Numbered from the stretch's first letter, positions 9,034 to 18,333 are shown. The stretch: 64,000 nucleotides of DNA from Neorhodopirellula pilleata (GCF_007859915.1 NZ_SJPM01000001.1:237502-301501); one strand, 5' to 3'. Program-made: numbers and translations. The notes: generated by a model from the sequence alone, not told the origin.

Positions 9034-11154
9034 ATGGAAGCCCAAAAATCGCCACAAGCCCAGCCACCACAATCGGGTATAAAGGAACCCATGAAAGACA
9101 CGAATTCAGCGACTGTCGCACCGTCTCGGGAATCTGTGGCGGATTGCATCGCTCGTCTAGGCCCCCCGCCGGACGATATTTGGCAGCAATGGCTCGGCGA
9201 AGCCCGTCGGTCGATCGGCCAAACGGACTCGTGGTCGCCCAATCCCAACGATCCGACCTGGGCCGATTGGTTCGTCGACGACAACGGGCAATTGGTGCCC
9301 AATCCGAGTCTGGCCAAAGAACATCCCGAACACCTAACTGCGGCCGCCGTTTCATCGGACTCCACAACCTCGCCAACTGAACCCGATGCACCCGCAGACT
9401 CCGATGTACCCGAGGAGATCGATGTACCCGAGGAGTCCGCCCCGACGACCGTCGAGTTCGACGCTGATCGAGAAAGAACGCAGCGAAGTCAGACCGAACC
9501 AAACCGCTCGAAGAAAAAGAATGGGAAAAACAAGTGGATCGCTGCAGCCGGCGTTGCGGTCGCGGTCAGTTTGGTGACTTGGGGCTTCTTCCCGAACGGT
9601 CCCGAGCCTCAACCGGAAGTTCGGTCGGCTTCGGGATCGCTCGCGGCACTTGGCGGAATAGAGTCGAACGCGCCGCCACCAATGTCATCGCCCGCTCGCA
9701 CTGCGGAAACCACGCGGCGTCCGAATTCCGATCCGATCGATGACAATCAATCAGATGAAAGTTTGGAAACGATCATGGCGGATGTCCCCGACGTCGCCGA
9801 TTCGATCGACAATCAACTGCGTTCGAGCGGCTTATCGCTCGACGCGTTCTTGCCTCCCGAGATGCTCGCCGCGTCCTCGCCAAACCAGCCCGCAGCCTCC
9901 GCCAAATCTGATCCGACCGACCCTGATTCGCCCGCCCCGGATGGCCTGCCGAACCTGCCCATTTCGATCGACGAAATCTCGACGACCAAGACGCCCGGCG
10001 ACGATGCATCCTCCCAGGCGGACGAGTCACTCATGGCGGACGATCTGTTTGCGGACGATTCGAATGCGATGGCTCAAGGGGATGGCGATCCGGAAAACGA
10101 AGCCGACGAAGCGACCCAAGAGCAGTCGACGATCACACGGGATCCGATCGCCGCCAAGACTTTTGGAATCGTTTTGCCATCGATTCCTTCGAGCAACGAA
10201 ACGGCATTGCCCGATCCGATCGAATTGCTCCGTCGGGAAGAGGCATCCGGCGGATCGCTGCCTGGTGAACTAGAGCTGTCTTTTCCAAGCACCGAGAACG
10301 GGTCGGCGATCATCGACTCGATCCGATTGGTCGCCGTCGACGCCTCCTCGCGATGGAGTTTGATCGACGCGGAATCGTCCACGACCATTGCTGAAATCCG
10401 TCGTTCCGAGGATGAGGATTCGCTGCAATTCGGTTGGTCCGACGCGGCGCGGGATTGGTCCCGATCGGCGTCCTTGAGCCAAGCTCGTATCACAACCGAC
10501 CAAGGTGACACGATCTTCTTGCGACCGAGCCTCGACGCCGAACCGATCCGATTGGGACTCACCAAACGAGACAACAAGTTGAAATGGAATCTGCAGTCCC
10601 CGATCACACCGAACTTGACCCAAGTCGCACTGGACGTCGTCGTCCCGAAAGATGTCGATTTGCAATGGATCGAACCGATCGACAGCGAATCCCCCAGAAA
10701 CACTCGTGGCGTGGCGTTGTTGAAACTAAAGAAAGCGGAAGAGACCGCGATCGTTGTCCGGTTCGATGTGAAAACGACCCAATCGTTTTCTTTGCGAATG
10801 CGATTCGGGGCGCGTTTGCATCCGACCATGCCTTGGCAATGGACCGATGCGACGTCGATCCGCACCTCGTTGGCTGCCGTCACGAATCAACTCGAAGCCG
10901 CCGATCGGCAGTTGCTCGATCTGGACGTCGCGATCACCCGCGCCGAACGAATGCGGGCACGGCGACAAGAATACCTGCTCGAAGACCAACGCGACCACAT
11001 CGACGAAGCGGTCAAGGGATGGACAATCGTCGCCAAACGTTTGGCCGAACTGGACCAACTCGTCGCGTTCTTGGAAGCAGGCGGAGAGGTTCGCCCCAAA
11101 TTATCCGTGACTTGGCCGGACCAAGAGCAGGTTCTCTTCGGCGTTAACGATTAA
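9034..11154 (+). CDS. Unknown single-pass membrane protein with acidic linker and C-terminal coiled coil
   Basis: I do not recognise a named family for this 706-residue protein. Residues 1-165 are soluble and contain SWSPNPNDPTWADWFVDDN near 67-85 and an acidic segment; a Lys-rich stop (SKKKNGKNK) precedes one membrane helix at about 168-186. Then comes a long Ser/Asp/Pro-rich linker to about 380, a folded beta-rich part from about 390 to 600, and a helical C-terminus (LEAADRQLLDLDVAITRAER, MRARRQEYLLEDQRDHIDEA) likely to form a coiled coil. The topology suggests a cytoplasmic N-terminus and an exported C-terminal domain. It is divergent from yajC-secDF, but no functional link can be shown. 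ATG 9034 has a strong ribosome binding site. Confidence 0.8.
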   Translation: MEAQKSPQAQPPQSGIKEPMKDTNSATVAPSRESVADCIARLGPPPDDIWQQWLGEARRSIGQTDSWSPNPNDPTWADWFVDDNGQLVPNPSLAKEHPEHLTAAAVSSDSTTSPTEPDAPADSDVPEEIDVPEESAPTTVEFDADRERTQRSQTEPNRSKKKNGKNKWIAAAGVAVAVSLVTWGFFPNGPEPQPEVRSASGSLAALGGIESNAPPPMSSPARTAETTRRPNSDPIDDNQSDESLETIMADVPDVADSIDNQLRSSGLSLDAFLPPEMLAASSPNQPAASAKSDPTDPDSPAPDGLPNLPISIDEISTTKTPGDDASSQADESLMADDLFADDSNAMAQGDGDPENEADEATQEQSTITRDPIAAKTFGIVLPSIPSSNETALPDPIELLRREEASGGSLPGELELSFPSTENGSAIIDSIRLVAVDASSRWSLIDAESSTTIAEIRRSEDEDSLQFGWSDAARDWSRSASLSQARITTDQGDTIFLRPSLDAEPIRLGLTKRDNKLKWNLQSPITPNLTQVALDVVVPKDVDLQWIEPIDSESPRNTRGVALLKLKKAEETAIVVRFDVKTTQSFSLRMRFGARLHPTMPWQWTDATSIRTSLAAVTNQLEAADRQLLDLDVAITRAERMRARRQEYLLEDQRDHIDEAVKGWTIVAKRLAELDQLVAFLEAGGEVRPKLSVTWPDQEQVLFGVND

Positions 11155-11217
11155 CCAACCGTTGCACGCAATATAATGCACCCTTAAAAGCCCGAAGCGC
11201 AACGGCGTGTTGATTTA

Positions 11218-11418
11218 GTGAGCCGACGGCGCTAGCGGGCTGTTGATTTAGTCCTCATCGAAACCCGAAGCGTGAGCGAGGGATACATACAAAGGACTTA
11301 ATGGTGATGAATCCCTCGCTCACGCTTCGGGTTACGATTAAATCAACACGCCGCTAGCCGCGGGCTTTACGGCAAACAAGCCACCATTCGGAACCCGTGG
11401 CTAGCGCCATCGGCTCAC
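11218..11418. repeat. Nested palindromic intergenic repeat, family 2, copy 1
   Basis: The outer arms are GTGAGCCGACGGCGCTAGC at 11218-11236 and GCTAGCGCCATCGGCTCAC at 11400-11418. The inner arms, 11262-11284 and 11311-11333, form a perfect 23-bp inverted repeat (AACCCGAAGCGTGAGCGAGG and on). Middle segments with GTTGATTTAG and TAAATCAACA add another complementary pair. The same element recurs at 18334-18557, and a fragment lies at 53521-53568. Confidence 0.85.
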
Positions 11419-11429
11419 AAAATGCTCCC

Positions 11430-11614
11430 CTGCCAGCTCGTCTGGCAGGAAGCCGAGGTTGGCAAGCTAGACGCAAGCCGCAATTCGCCCCACCTTCCGA
11501 TTTTCACTTGTGCTCGCCGCTTCAAGCGGCGAGCACAAGTGAAGATCGGAAGGTGGGGAGGGCGTCGTTGTCTAGCCGGCGAACCTAATTCACCCACGAG
11601 ACGAGCTCGTGGGG
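11430..11614. repeat. 35-bp near-perfect hairpin flanked by two short hairpins
   Basis: A long inverted repeat occupies 11488-11522 and 11524-11558 (left arm begins CCCCACCTTCCGATTTTCAC). The arms pair over 35 bp with one mismatch and a single-base loop. Short perfect hairpins flank it: CTGCCAG/CTGGCAG at 11430-11448 and CCCACGAG/CTCGTGGG at 11594-11614. GCTAGAC and GTCTAGC also pair across the centre. No gene lies in 11155-11670; this and the preceding repeat fill most of it. It may act as a bidirectional terminator, although no T-run follows. Confidence 0.8.
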
Positions 11615-11670
11615 GTCAAAAAAGATGTGCCGCGATATGCCAATGCGAACTGAACGTTGGAACAAAAACA

Positions 11671-13149
11671 CTACCGTGGTACCACCGGGTGAATCTGATC
11701 ATGTGGGGCGAACACGACGAGGTAAGTGTTTCGTCCGTTGTGCATCGTAACCGTCGTCTGCACCTGAGGGCCGATCGAAAATCCGTCGCCGCCGACGGGA
11801 GCCATCACGATCGTTTGTTGGCCAACAGGCAACTCCGCTCGCAGGACTTGAATCTCGCGAGGCAACAGTCCCCAACACCTTGTGTCGGCCGATTCGGTGG
11901 CCGTCCAGGCACTCGTCGCGGCGAAATGAAACACGGTCCCGAGACCACCGTTGAGCCCCAATCCGTCACGCGCTTTGGCGACGGCGAGTTCTTTGCCGGT
12001 TTGGCGGACCATGGCGCGGGCGATCGTCCAGGGACGCTCCGCGTCGGCTTGTCGTTTGACTAACTCCGCCACATCAGTCAACGATTGCGTCGCCCCCAAC
12101 ATTCGATACGAATCTCCCGCCGTCGGTCCGGCGAATGTCATTGTCGACGACCCTTGCGACGCAACCGTGATCGCGGCGATGGGCGAGGGAGGCACCACGA
12201 CCGCAGGGACCTTCACCGACGTGATCTTTGGCAATTGGATGACGTCGTCTTCCTCGTTGCTTTCGTGAAGCAACAACGTCGACGCGATCGAAACGGCTGC
12301 CGAAGTGATCGGCGCGTCGACCGGTTGCAGCACCGGTCCTCGGCCGACCATCGCGAACACATACAACACGCCATGATCGGGTCGGCTGTGCGCTCCCGTA
12401 GTAGCACGCTCGAGGTCATCCATCGCAGGACGAAAATCGGGTTTGATGGCGCTAACGAGTTGATAGTTTCGTTGGGCATCGTCAAAGTCGTGATGCGTGG
12501 CTTCTCGCAATACGCCACGCAAATAGGGCGCGAGCACCAACTCTTGGTGCGGCGTCGTGTCGAGCGACTCCGGAAAGAACTGCTGCCGTTTGGCCTCAGC
12601 GAGGCTGCGGAGTTTCCCTTGGTGCAGGGCCGCTTGGTTGATATAGCTTTCCGCATCGCCGTCGTCTTGAACGAGCGAGCACATCGCGAGCATCGTGCGG
12701 ATCATGACCTCCTCGTAGCCGGCCGGTTGAAAGACCCGAGCGGTGTCGTCAGTGAGCATCGACGCGGCTTCGCCGCCGATCGCCTTAGCACCGGCCACGA
12801 GACTGCCGGTGCCGCCGACTTGGCTGACTTCACTCGTGAGATCAAACTCGTCTCGCAGGGTTCGCAATCGATTGGAGGCCGACTTTACCTCTCCCGATGC
12901 CAACTCGACGATCGCCAGATCGAGCTTCGCGGGACTAGCAAACCGACCCTTCGAATCGGCGACCTGGTGCAACAACGTTTTCGCGTTCTGCAAATCGCCC
13001 GCAACGAAAGCCTGGCGTCCTTGATCGATCGTGGCCAACTTGGCGGCGCAGCCGCTCAGGGTCACGCCGAACAGGGTGAGAACGAACGCCGAATGAAGCC
13101 GGAAACGGATCAACCGTCGGCTTGATCGAACAGACCGAAGTTCCACCAT
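11671..13149 (-). CDS. COG3014-like lipoprotein with TPR-like N-terminus
   Basis: A 492-residue predicted lipoprotein: the signal HSAFVLTLFGVTLSGC ends in a lipobox-like LSGC at about 31-34. The next 150 residues are helical and TPR-like (QGRQAFVAGDLQNAKTLLHQ), followed by GYEEVMIRTMLAMCSLVQDD and a short YINQAALHQ segment. This resembles the YE-x-VL-x-x-x-YLALNYL signature of COG3014 proteins, which often sit beside LpoB in proteobacteria. The C-terminal half is beta-rich and ends LVVFAPHDQIHPV. The start overlaps the end of the upstream LpoB-like gene by about 40 bp, so the two are translationally linked. The COG3014 assignment is by motif and context. Confidence 0.75.
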   Translation of the reverse strand: MVELRSVRSSRRLIRFRLHSAFVLTLFGVTLSGCAAKLATIDQGRQAFVAGDLQNAKTLLHQVADSKGRFASPAKLDLAIVELASGEVKSASNRLRTLRDEFDLTSEVSQVGGTGSLVAGAKAIGGEAASMLTDDTARVFQPAGYEEVMIRTMLAMCSLVQDDGDAESYINQAALHQGKLRSLAEAKRQQFFPESLDTTPHQELVLAPYLRGVLREATHHDFDDAQRNYQLVSAIKPDFRPAMDDLERATTGAHSRPDHGVLYVFAMVGRGPVLQPVDAPITSAAVSIASTLLLHESNEEDDVIQLPKITSVKVPAVVVPPSPIAAITVASQGSSTMTFAGPTAGDSYRMLGATQSLTDVAELVKRQADAERPWTIARAMVRQTGKELAVAKARDGLGLNGGLGTVFHFAATSAWTATESADTRCWGLLPREIQVLRAELPVGQQTIVMAPVGGDGFSIGPQVQTTVTMHNGRNTYLVVFAPHDQIHPVVPR

Positions 13150-13988
13150 TTCCCGGCCCGCGTCTTGTGATAGCCCTTGCGGATCTTGGACGATTCCTTG
13201 ATGTAGTCGCCCGAGTGCAAGTTCACCATCTCAAGCGTTAAGACATAATCCCGCTGTGTCGATTTGTTTCGGTCGGTCGTGCCCGAAGTGATCGTCGCGT
13301 AGAGCAGATAGTCGACCGGCGTTCCTTGACGGCCCAACGCCGCCGCGAAGGCGTCTCGGTTGGCGGGCAAGAACAACGAATCGGGACGCAAACGTGTTTC
13401 CAACAACGCCGCGTCGACTAGCCGACGGCTGATGCTGCGAAACGCCTGCCCCGAGTTGATTTGCGAATCGATCCGCTCGTAAAGTTGATCTTTGAAATCG
13501 ACGAGTTCTTCGGCGCTCTTGTTTTCGATCCCGATGAAACAAACTCGAGCCGGACCGGTGACCAACGGGCCACACGCGGCCGGATCGACCGCTCCCGAGC
13601 CGATCGGCCCGTTCAGCGAAACTTGGCCGTCGGGTCCGATCACGGAGCTAGCCGTGTGACTGGCCATCATCGCCGGTGTTTGACCGAATTCGGCTCCAGG
13701 TATCAACGGCTCGTTCGGCGGTGGGCAACGGCCGAGCAGTTTGGCAACCGATTCATCGACCAGCGGATTCCAGGTAGCCGCCCCCGCTTCGTGGCTGCCG
13801 ACCATGTCTTTGTCGTCATTGGCCAGCAAATGTCCATACCGATGGGCGCAGCCCCCGATCAGGAGCGTCGTCGTGATGCTTGCCAACAACAACCATGAAA
13901 ATTGCCATACCACGGCGAGGGAAGGGAAACCGACCGAGAAAGGACGAGAAACCCCGTTGGGGATTCGGTCACGAGATTGGCCATCCAT
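13110..13988 (-). CDS. LpoB-like outer-membrane lipoprotein (peptidoglycan-synthase activator family)
   Basis: A 292-residue lipoprotein. The hydrophobic stretch WLLLASITTTLLIGGC ends in a lipobox with Cys near residue 47 after a long N-terminal region. The C-terminal domain from about 155 on reads ARVCFIGIENKSAEELVDF, LYERIDSQINSGQAFRSISR, then DYLLYATITSG and YVLTLEMVNLHSGDYIKESS, which follows the strand and helix pattern of the LpoB/YcfM family (activator of the class A penicillin-binding protein PBP1b in E. coli). Whether it serves peptidoglycan synthesis here is uncertain. ATG 13988 is preferred over GTG 14000. The downstream overlapping gene is the COG3014-like lipoprotein, the same pairing seen in other phyla. 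Confidence 0.8.
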   Translation of the reverse strand: MDGQSRDRIPNGVSRPFSVGFPSLAVVWQFSWLLLASITTTLLIGGCAHRYGHLLANDDKDMVGSHEAGAATWNPLVDESVAKLLGRCPPPNEPLIPGAEFGQTPAMMASHTASSVIGPDGQVSLNGPIGSGAVDPAACGPLVTGPARVCFIGIENKSAEELVDFKDQLYERIDSQINSGQAFRSISRRLVDAALLETRLRPDSLFLPANRDAFAAALGRQGTPVDYLLYATITSGTTDRNKSTQRDYVLTLEMVNLHSGDYIKESSKIRKGYHKTRAGKWWNFGLFDQADG

Positions 13989-14284
13989 GGCGGGTCGCAC
14001 TCAAAATTTAGGGATTCGCCGAAAATTCAGGCTTCGTCGGCTTGTGATTGGTCCATCAGTTACCAAAATGATCGACACAAAGACCAGAGGATGTTCGGAA
14101 TTGGACCGCGCGTCCGAGAAACTTGTTACAAACTCCGTGAGCCGAATAATCCGAACGGCTTCTTTCGTCTGCCCATTTTGCCACCCATTTTGCCACGGCA
14201 AGCGATGTGTTCCATTAGAGTGGTTCACTCTTCGCCGCACCGCTTGGCCATTTTTTCATTTCTTTCCGCGTTGTTAATCCGTTC

Positions 14285-14695
14285 ATGAGCGTCACGTTTG
14301 CCCCCCAAACTACCGAGACTGAGACTGAGTTTCCTGCAGGCGAGAAAGACGCCCCCGTCAAGCCATTGATCTCGCCGGCCTTGGTCGTCGATGACGATGA
14401 TGATGACGATCTGGACAGGGACGAGTCGGATTCGGACGGCGATGATGATGGCTCGCCCGGGTTCGGCGACGACCTGGATGATTCAGAAGACGACCTGGAT
14501 GAATTTGACGACATCGACGAGGACGATTTCGACGACGACTTCGACGATGATTTCGAGGAAGAACTCGACGACGATTACGAAATCGAGATTGACGACGAAA
14601 TCAGCGCCGAGTTCGGTTTGAACACTGCCAACGATGACATCGAGGAAGAAGAAGACGACCTCGACGACTTCGAAGATTTTGACGCGATCGATTAG
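14285..14695 (+). CDS. Extremely acidic Asp/Glu-repeat protein
   Basis: A 136-residue protein. After an ordinary N-terminal 35 residues (MSVTFAPQTTETETEFPAG), almost the whole remainder is Asp and Glu with periodic aromatic or hydrophobic residues (DDFDDDFDDDFEEELDDDYE), ending DLDDFEDFDAID. There is no signal peptide, membrane segment or recognisable domain. Such chains are usually disordered and may buffer cations or mask basic partners; no function can be assigned. The nucleotide bias (GAC/GAT runs) also creates long ORFs in other frames, but the ATG at 14285 and the stop just before pgk make this frame the likely gene. It converges on pgk with 10 bp between the stop codons. Confidence 0.7.
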   Translation: MSVTFAPQTTETETEFPAGEKDAPVKPLISPALVVDDDDDDDLDRDESDSDGDDDGSPGFGDDLDDSEDDLDEFDDIDEDDFDDDFDDDFEEELDDDYEIEIDDEISAEFGLNTANDDIEEEEDDLDDFEDFDAID

Positions 14696-14705
14696 ACGCG
14701 ATTGA

Positions 14706-15899
14706 TTAGGCTTCGTCGAGTAAATCGACGGCCGCAAATCGTTGGCCTTCGAGCATCGCGAGCGAGGCACCGCCTCCCGTGCTGACGTGGCTGACCTGGT
14801 CGGCGAATCCGAGTTGTTCGACCGCTGCGGCGCTGTCGCCTCCGCCGATGATGCTCAGAGCATCCGAATTGGCGATCGCTTGAGCGACGGCTTTGGTACC
14901 CGCGTCCATCGGCGGCTTTTCGAACACGCCCATGGGTCCGTTCCATACGACGGTCTTGGCGTCCTTGATCACGTCGGCGTACTTCTTGGCGGTTTCCGGT
15001 CCGATGTCGAGCCCTTCCATGCCGTCGGGGATTTCACCCGCCGCGACGACTTTCTTGTTGCAACCGGCGATGTTGCCGAAATCGTCACCGCAATGCGTGT
15101 CGACGGGCAAGTGCAACTTGTCTCCGCCTTTGGCGAGCAACTCGTTAGCCAAATCGACTTTGTCCTTTTCGACGAGGCTGTCGCCGACTTGTCCGCCTTG
15201 GGCGAGCGAGAACGTGTACGCCATCGCGCCGCCGATCAGAATCGCGTCGCAAATGCCCAGCAGATTGTTGATCACGTTGATCTTGTCGCTGACCTTGGCA
15301 CCACCCAAGATCGCAACGAACGGACGGCCGGGGTTTTCGATCGCATCGCTGAGGTACTGGATCTCTTTGGAGACCAAATGTCCGACAACGCGTGGCTTGC
15401 CCGACATGGCCTCGGGGACGGCGACCATCGAGGCGTCTTGACGGTGGCAGGTACCGAAGGCGTCGTTGCAGTACACATCAGCCATCGCGGCCAATTTTCC
15501 GGCGAATTCGGCATCGCCTTTCTTTTCTCCGTTGTTGAACCGCAAGTTCTCTAGCACGAGGACTTCGCTTTCTTTCAGTGCTGCTGCCTTGGTCGACGCA
15601 TCCTCTCCGACGGTGTCGGCGGCGAAATGGACGGGGCTGCCCAACATTTCACCCAGACGCGTTGCGGTTGGCTCGAGCGAGTACTTCTCGTCGCCTTCGC
15701 CGCCGCTGGGGCGACCCAAGTGACTCATCAGGATCAACTTCCCACCACGTTTGATCACGCTTTCGATGCTTGGCAGTGCCATGCGGATGCGGCGATCGTC
15801 GGTGATTTGGCAGTTTTCATCGAGCGGGACGTTGAAATCGACTCGCATCAAGACGGTTTTGCCTTGCACTTCGGTTTGGTCGATCGTTTTCTTGGCCAT
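14706..15899 (-). CDS. pgk: Phosphoglycerate kinase
   Basis: Glycolytic and gluconeogenic enzyme (1,3-bisphosphoglycerate + ADP to 3-phosphoglycerate + ATP), 397 residues, the normal length. Substrate-binding [10 protein letters not shown] lies near residue 17, SHLGRPSG near 60, then [13 protein letters not shown], the central linker [31 protein letters not shown], and the nucleotide-binding C-terminal motif [19 protein letters not shown] followed by [16 protein letters not shown]. The frame is open for 38 more codons upstream, but the family begins at [11 protein letters not shown], so ATG 15899 is the start. The gene converges on the acidic-protein gene. Confidence 0.97.
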   Translation of the reverse strand: MAKKTIDQTEVQGKTVLMRVDFNVPLDENCQITDDRRIRMALPSIESVIKRGGKLILMSHLGRPSGGEGDEKYSLEPTATRLGEMLGSPVHFAADTVGEDASTKAAALKESEVLVLENLRFNNGEKKGDAEFAGKLAAMADVYCNDAFGTCHRQDASMVAVPEAMSGKPRVVGHLVSKEIQYLSDAIENPGRPFVAILGGAKVSDKINVINNLLGICDAILIGGAMAYTFSLAQGGQVGDSLVEKDKVDLANELLAKGGDKLHLPVDTHCGDDFGNIAGCNKKVVAAGEIPDGMEGLDIGPETAKKYADVIKDAKTVVWNGPMGVFEKPPMDAGTKAVAQAIANSDALSIIGGGDSAAAVEQLGFADQVSHVSTGGGASLAMLEGQRFAAVDLLDEA

Positions 15900-16193
15900 C
15901 GGGAATTCGCTCCGGTTGTTTGAACGTGATTGAGAAAGTTTGTGAGGTGAGAATCGCCTGCCCAGTATTGGCCAGAACGCGGCAATCGCGAAGGGGCCGA
16001 ATCTTTTTCTCACGTCGTACCACCGTTACAACCGAATTGGAGAGTTACACCGACGTGGCGTCTTGGACGTCGCGATGGTGTCGGTTTGTCGTGAAATTTG
16101 GTGGAACAACTCACGACGAATCGTTCAATCTCCGACCGCCCGGGGGGGCGGCTTCCGTTTATGGGGGCGGTGCTGGTGAAATCCAGAACCACG

Positions 16194-17075
16194 ATGGTCG
16201 AAATCCGCGAATACCCGTGCCTAACCGCCCGGACTCTCCGATGTCTCGCTGCCATGGCGGTGTGGTTGTTGGTTTGGCCGGCGACAACGGCCGAGGCACA
16301 ACTGGACGGTCATATCGGAACGGCGAGTCATCGCCAAGCGATCTTGGACTCGTTACCGCTGGATCGCTTAACGGCCGAAGCCCGCAATCGCATTTTGGAA
16401 GTGGCCGAGAAACCCACTTTGTTTCGGCAGTTGCCCAGCCAAGCGATCACGTGCGACCGGGATATGTTCTTATTCCTGACTCGCAACCCCGACGTCTTGG
16501 TGGGATTGTGGGACATGATGGGTATCACCCAAGTCCAATCTCAACGGACCGGTCCATTTCAGATTCAAGCGAACGATGGTGCGGGAACACTGTGCCACGT
16601 CGATCTGGTTTATGGCGATGATCGGCAACATATCTTCGTCGTCGACGGTTCGTACGATGGACGGATGGTTCCTAAACCGATTCGTGGCAAAGGCGTGTTT
16701 GTGTTGCGGTCGAGTTACGCCACGGGGGCTGACGGCGAGACGACGATCTCCGGCACCTTGGATTGTTTCGTGCAATTGGAAAGTCTTGGGATTGATTTGA
16801 TCGCCCGAACGCTCAGTCCGATCATCGGCCGTTCGGCGGACTCGAACTTCACGCAAACGGCACAGTTCATTTCGCAAGTCAGTCAATCGAGTGCCCACAA
16901 TCCATCAGCGATGTTGGACATTGCCTCGCGATTGCCGCAGGTTGAACCGCCGATTCGCAAGACGTTTGCTGACACGATCGTGACCGTTGCCCGACGCAGC
17001 GCTGCGAACTCGATGAATCAAGCGGCTCAGGCCAAGGCTCAACCAACGCAAGTCGATACCGCGATGCAGCGTTAA
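16194..17075 (+). CDS. Exported protein of unknown function
   Basis: A protein of about 293 residues that I do not recognise. From ATG 16194 it has a signal peptide with a basic N-region, a hydrophobic core AAMAVWLLVWPAT and a likely cleavage after TAEA. The mature part begins QLDGHIGTASHRQAIL and contains LPSQAITCDRDMFLFLTRNP, an LVYGDDRQHIFVVDGSYDG segment and beta-rich RGKGVFVLRSSYATGADGE; the C-terminus is helical and Ala/Gln-rich (NSMNQAAQAKAQPTQ). It is probably periplasmic. Upstream in-frame starts exist at 16098 (TTG) and 16161 (ATG) but would bury the signal peptide. It is divergent from pgk and convergent with the sigma-54 regulator. Confidence 0.7.
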   Translation: MVEIREYPCLTARTLRCLAAMAVWLLVWPATTAEAQLDGHIGTASHRQAILDSLPLDRLTAEARNRILEVAEKPTLFRQLPSQAITCDRDMFLFLTRNPDVLVGLWDMMGITQVQSQRTGPFQIQANDGAGTLCHVDLVYGDDRQHIFVVDGSYDGRMVPKPIRGKGVFVLRSSYATGADGETTISGTLDCFVQLESLGIDLIARTLSPIIGRSADSNFTQTAQFISQVSQSSAHNPSAMLDIASRLPQVEPPIRKTFADTIVTVARRSAANSMNQAAQAKAQPTQVDTAMQR

Positions 17076-17097
17076 TGATCGGCTCGCCCCAGAGCCC

Positions 17098-18306
17098 TCA
17101 CCCCAAGCCGTACTGTTTGATTTTCTTGTACAGCGTATTGCGGTTCATTCCCAACCGTGAAGCGGCTTTGGTTTGGACACCGCCACATTGGGCGAGCACT
17201 TGAGCGATCAGTTCCTTTTCGACCTGATCGACGACGGCCGCGTGAACGTTCTCATCGGGATCCGACTCATCGAGACCGCGTAGGACGACGTACCGGGTCA
17301 ACGTCTTGGCGTCCATGCGATCGACATAAGCCGCTGGATTGGCACCTTGAGACGACTGCCCGGGCATTCGAGACGGTGGAACGTTCCCGTTGCCTTCACT
17401 CGGACCGGAGTCGTGCATGGGAAGACCGCCGCCAGCGGGAGAATGTTCATCGAACGATCCGGAATAGGTATCGGCGTAGGAATCCCCGGTGAGCACGCAT
17501 TCGGGCAACAAGTCGATCGTCAATTCATCCGTGTCGCTCATGACGACGGCGCGTTCGACGTAGTTTTGGAGTTCGCGGACGTTGCCCGGCCAATGATAAT
17601 CTTGAAGCGCCAGCATCACTTCCGGGTCGATGTGCGTCACGTAGCGATCGTTGACCTCGTTGTAGTATTCCAAGAAGAACGACACGAGTGCCGGAATATC
17701 ATCGCGGCGATGCCGCAGCGCGGGGATCTCGATCGGGACGACGTTCAAACGCCAATAAAGGTCTTCGCGAAAACGGTCCGAATGCACCTGACGCATCAAG
17801 TCCCGGTTGCTCGCTGCGATCACCCGCGCATCGGTTCGATTGGTGGCGGTATCCCCGACGCGTTCGAATTCTTTCTCTTGAAGGACCCGCAACAACTTGA
17901 CCTGCAACGTCATCGTCGTGCTGTTGATCTCGTCTAAAAAAATGGATCCGCCGTTGGCGGCTTCGAAACGTCCGGCTCGATTGGCGATCGCGCCCGTGAA
18001 GGCGCCGCGGACGTGACCGAACAATTCGCTTTCGAGCAAACTTTCGCTCAGCGCCCCGCAATTGACTTTGACGAACGGTCCTCCGCTACGATGGCTAAGT
18101 TGGTGAATCGCCGACGCGATCAATTCTTTGCCCGTGCCGGTCTCGCCAAGGATCAACACGGACGCGTTGGTCGCGGCAACTTTACGCGTAATTCGATCGA
18201 CCTCACGCATCGCGGGAGATTGACCGATCACGCCGGGCAGCAATTGACCGCGCACACTCACGTTGTAAAAAGATCCGTCATGGTTAGAGTTCGGTCGAGC
18301 CAACAC
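17098..18306 (-). CDS. Sigma-54-dependent transcriptional activator (AAA+ and Fis-type HTH, no receiver)
   Basis: A 402-residue enhancer-binding protein. The AAA+ domain starts almost at the N-terminus (GVIGQSPAMREV). Walker A GETGTGKE is at 54-61, the sigma-54-contacting GAFTGA loop at 101-106 and Walker B SIFLDE at 121-126; the sensor region RVIAASNRDL and DYHWPGNVRELQNYVERAVV follow. A Ser/Gly/Pro-rich linker leads to a C-terminal Fis-type helix-turn-helix with TKAASRLGMNRNTLYKKIKQ at the end. There is no response-regulator or other sensing domain at the N-terminus, only about 25 residues, so control must come from its level or from a partner. It is divergent from the carotenoid-type operon across a palindromic repeat, but a regulatory link is only a guess. 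Confidence 0.92.
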   Translation of the reverse strand: MLARPNSNHDGSFYNVSVRGQLLPGVIGQSPAMREVDRITRKVAATNASVLILGETGTGKELIASAIHQLSHRSGGPFVKVNCGALSESLLESELFGHVRGAFTGAIANRAGRFEAANGGSIFLDEINSTTMTLQVKLLRVLQEKEFERVGDTATNRTDARVIAASNRDLMRQVHSDRFREDLYWRLNVVPIEIPALRHRRDDIPALVSFFLEYYNEVNDRYVTHIDPEVMLALQDYHWPGNVRELQNYVERAVVMSDTDELTIDLLPECVLTGDSYADTYSGSFDEHSPAGGGLPMHDSGPSEGNGNVPPSRMPGQSSQGANPAAYVDRMDAKTLTRYVVLRGLDESDPDENVHAAVVDQVEKELIAQVLAQCGGVQTKAASRLGMNRNTLYKKIKQYGLG

Positions 18307-18333
18307 ATAATAAACTCGCGGCCTAGTGATTTA

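Noticed and set aside
8747..9502. 251-residue open frame on the minus strand over the yajC start
   Set aside because: Low-complexity Arg/Pro-rich translation overlapping yajC and the plus-strand unknown protein, both better supported.
12085..13125. 346-residue open frame on the plus strand
   Set aside because: Antisense shadow of the COG3014-like lipoprotein gene; the sequence is Arg-rich and without hydrophobic segments.
14391..14770. Overlapping frames with Thr/Met- or Val-rich repeats on both strands
   Set aside because: They come from the GAC/GAT-rich coding sequence of the acidic protein read in other frames.
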